From: Chloroflexota bacterium
GTDB taxonomy: Bacteria > Chloroflexota > Anaerolineae > Promineifilales > Promineifilaceae
Length of the DNA stretch: 64,000 bases
NCBI GenBank assembly: GCA_014584575.1
Contig: JACTMP010000023.1
Span: 1 to 64,000, forward strand
Reading direction: 5' to 3'
The translations under genes and the position numbers were made by a program. Under the pieces are notes generated by a model, which saw only the letters and a program-made list of their open reading frames with translations, did no database searches and was not told the DNA's origin. Below, in pieces: positions 62,432 through 64,000 of the stretch (within the stretch, counting starts at the first letter, position 1; every line of letters starts with the position of its first letter).

Positions 62432-64000
62432 TCAATCGTTGTAGACTTTGGCAATGCCGGAAATGAGGCGGAGGGCGTCGAAGAGTTCGGGGCAACTGCG
62501 GGTACGGCCGTAGCCCAACGCCATCTTCAATCCCTGCCCCACAATGTGAATGGTCAGGCCGTCCGGCCCTTCATACTCATCCGCCAGCCGCACCACATCC
62601 CGGCACGCCTTCTGCCAGTTGCCCGACGGCCGTATCTCTACAACAACAGTCAATGCCCGCTGGGGGATGATGTCCGATGTCCGATGTCCGACGTCCGACG
62701 TCCGATTACCGATCACCGATAACCGATTACCGCCCACCTCATCTTCCTCAAAATTCGGCGGCGGTGGGGGCGCGGCGTAAACCAGTTCAGCGGCAAAATC
62801 GGGCGGCGGTTCGGCGATAAAGTCGTCTTCGGGCGGGGGTGGTGGTGTGTAGGCGGTGGGAGTACGGCTGCCACCAATCTCACGACCGCTCCCGTTCTCA
62901 CTGCTGCCACCGTTCTGACGGCCGTTATCGTTCTGACGGCCGTTATCGTTCTGACGGCCGTTACCGTTCTGACGGCCGTTACCGTTCTGACGGCCGTTAC
63001 CGTTCTGACGGCCGTTACCGTTCTCATAGCCATGCCCATTCCCAAATCCACTACCATTGGCCAGCCCCAGATAAGAGGTCTCCTCTTCAGCCGCCAGCGC
63101 CACTTCGGCGTTGGCCGACACGCGGTCCACCAAAATACTCAATTCATCCCCTTTGGCCTGCACCTTACCCAGCACCAGCAGCACCTGATCCACCGCCACC
63201 AGTTCGCGGCATTCCTTCCAGGTGCGCGGGAAAAAGACCAGGTCAATTTTGCCGTCCAGGTCTTCCAGCGTGGCAAAGGCCATCGGTTCGCCCTTCTTAG
63301 TGGTCAGCGTGCGCAAATGGCTGATCATACCCGCCAACTTCACCGTTTTGGTGTGCCAGTTGGCGTCAATGTCGGGGATGGCGGCAGTGGTCAGAGTGGT
63401 GAGGGTGGCTAACGGCCGTTCCAATGGATGCTCCGACACATGCACCCCCAGCGCCTCTTTTTCCCACTCTAGCAGCACTTTGTGGTCTACTTTGGCTACC
63501 TGTTCCGGCGGATGCAGCAGGTCTACGCTCACCTTTAACGCCGGGTCGCCTGTGGCCCCACCAAACAGGCTCATCTGCCCCACGCTGGCGGCAGCGTGTT
63601 CCGTGCCGCTGTAGCTCACCAGGCGATCCAGCGCATCCATCAGCTGCGGCGGCTCCCCCCAACAGTCAAAAACACGCGCTTTAATCATGTATTCCAACGG
63701 CCGTTTGCCCACCCGCTTCAAATCTACCCGCTCACACAAATCGGCCACGCTCTGAAACGGCCCATTGGCCTCCCGTTCCGCCAAAATCTGGTTCAGCGCC
63801 GCCTCACCCGCATTTTTAATGGCCCCCAGCCCAAAACGGATGAGATGCCGCTCGCCGATGTCCTCAATCGTAAAATCAAGCGCCGACGTGTTAATGTCCG
63901 GCGGGGCTACATCAATACCCAGCGTCTTCGCCTCGGCAAAGTAACGCCGCACCTTGTCCGTGTTGTCCCGCTCCACCGAGAGCATGGCCGTCAGGTACTC
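62432..64000 (-). CDS. dnaE: DNA polymerase III alpha subunit, C-terminal part (5' truncated by the window)
   Basis: The frame is open to base 64000 (EYLTAM...), so only the C-terminal part is seen, about 522 residues. Finger region LSVERDNTDKVRRYFAEAKTLGIDVAPPDINTS, HhH region FGLGAIKNAGEAALNQI, beta-binding QMSLFGG and an OB domain KLAGMISHLRTLTTKKGEPMAFATLEDLDGKIDLVFFP. After that comes an unusual linker: six N-G-N-G-R-Q type units (about 62911-63024), a Pro-rich stretch, NRLSVIGNRTSDVGHRTSD from a repeat word array, and a final conserved 75-residue domain. Replicative polymerase. Confidence 0.95.
   Translation of the reverse strand, partial: EYLTAMLSVERDNTDKVRRYFAEAKTLGIDVAPPDINTSALDFTIEDIGERHLIRFGLGAIKNAGEAALNQILAEREANGPFQSVADLCERVDLKRVGKRPLEYMIKARVFDCWGEPPQLMDALDRLVSYSGTEHAAASVGQMSLFGGATGDPALKVSVDLLHPPEQVAKVDHKVLLEWEKEALGVHVSEHPLERPLATLTTLTTAAIPDIDANWHTKTVKLAGMISHLRTLTTKKGEPMAFATLEDLDGKIDLVFFPRTWKECRELVAVDQVLLVLGKVQAKGDELSILVDRVSANAEVALAAEEETSYLGLANGSGFGNGHGYENGNGRQNGNGRQNGNGRQNGNGRQNDNGRQNDNGRQNGGSSENGSGREIGGSRTPTAYTPPPPPEDDFIAEPPPDFAAELVYAAPPPPPNFEEDEVGGNRLSVIGNRTSDVGHRTSDIIPQRALTVVVEIRPSGNWQKACRDVVRLADEYEGPDGLTIHIVGQGLKMALGYGRTRSCPELFDALRLISGIAKVYND
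62669..62733. repeat. Tandem short-word array inside dnaE
   Basis: Three GATGTCC, two GACGTCC and then CGATTACCGAT-type words in a row, in frame. The CGATTACC words are those of the intergenic hairpins at 28062 and 47569. It encodes part of the C-terminal linker. Confidence 0.8.
62911..63024. repeat. 18 bp tandem repeat containing ACGGCCGT, in dnaE
   Basis: Six units of CTGACGGCCGTTACCGTT (two with TTATCG instead of TTACCG), 62911-63024. Every unit carries the palindrome. On the minus strand it encodes N-G-N-G-R-Q repeats in the linker of the polymerase. Confidence 0.92.

Noticed and set aside
62911..63024. Regular 18 bp repeats that look like a small CRISPR array
   Set aside because: Units are directly adjacent without spacers and lie in frame in dnaE.

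Overview
This 64 kb window looks like one chromosome contig from a member of the Chloroflexota, probably Anaerolineae-like. The reasons are: lipoprotein binding proteins with V/T/E-rich spacers, a secreted protein whose displaced C-terminus ends in YLIYLPIIVKP, a LuxR/AAA/TPR regulator, a bactofilin-type protein, Uma2 and CHAT-TPR proteins, and short intergenic hairpins at most gene boundaries. This is inference; there is no rRNA or marker phylogeny in the window. No tRNA, rRNA, CRISPR array or transposase gene was seen. The most striking genome-wide signal is the palindrome ACGGCCGT, about 110 copies by hand count where about one or two are expected, in genes and between them.

Layout. 1-1.6 kb: 3' part of a secreted repeat protein that is frameshifted near its end. 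1.7-7.3 kb (minus): lipoprotein, glycerophosphodiesterase and a four-gene ABC importer. 7.5-13 kb: berberine-bridge-like FAD oxidase, small membrane protein, large LuxR regulator, Uma2 protein, then a 152 bp MITE-like element with terminal inverted repeats and a 10 bp target duplication. 13.2-21.6 kb (minus): a coherent maltodextrin block of MarR regulator, binding protein, MalF, MalG, lipoprotein alpha-amylase and a second GH13 enzyme. 21.8-32.4 kb: housekeeping genes (rlmB-like, cysS, PIN-TRAM protein, M28 peptidase, GCS2-type ligase, pepA, LOG protein, Sap/GAP-like membrane protein).

32.6-40.2 kb: a Ser/Thr kinase, then an AT-rich three-gene island (35.2-40.2 kb) with a tightly spaced cassette: a small helical protein, a 1169-residue repeat/TPR/CHAT protease with an intact His-Cys dyad, and a protein with a hydrophobic segment and a C-terminal winged-helix-like end. 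The island lies in the longest ACGGCCGT-free gap of the window and is the best candidate for a poorly described, horizontally acquired (possibly defence) system.

40.3-51.1 kb: rpe, AAC(2')-like acetyltransferase, transketolase, SDR, SRAP, gmhB-like phosphatase, an unusual AAA ATPase, acetoacetyl-CoA synthetase, an HTH regulator and MTA phosphorylase. 51.1-54.2 kb: a toxin-antitoxin pair, a decayed SHOCT-domain gene, a bactofilin/coiled-coil fusion and a second copy of the MITE-like element. 54.2-59.7 kb (minus): phosphonate-type importer phnD-phnC-phnE-phnE. 59.9-64 kb: SWIM-domain protein, a RelE/Xre toxin-antitoxin pair, and the C-terminal part of dnaE, which runs off the window and carries an octamer-based 18 bp tandem repeat in its linker.
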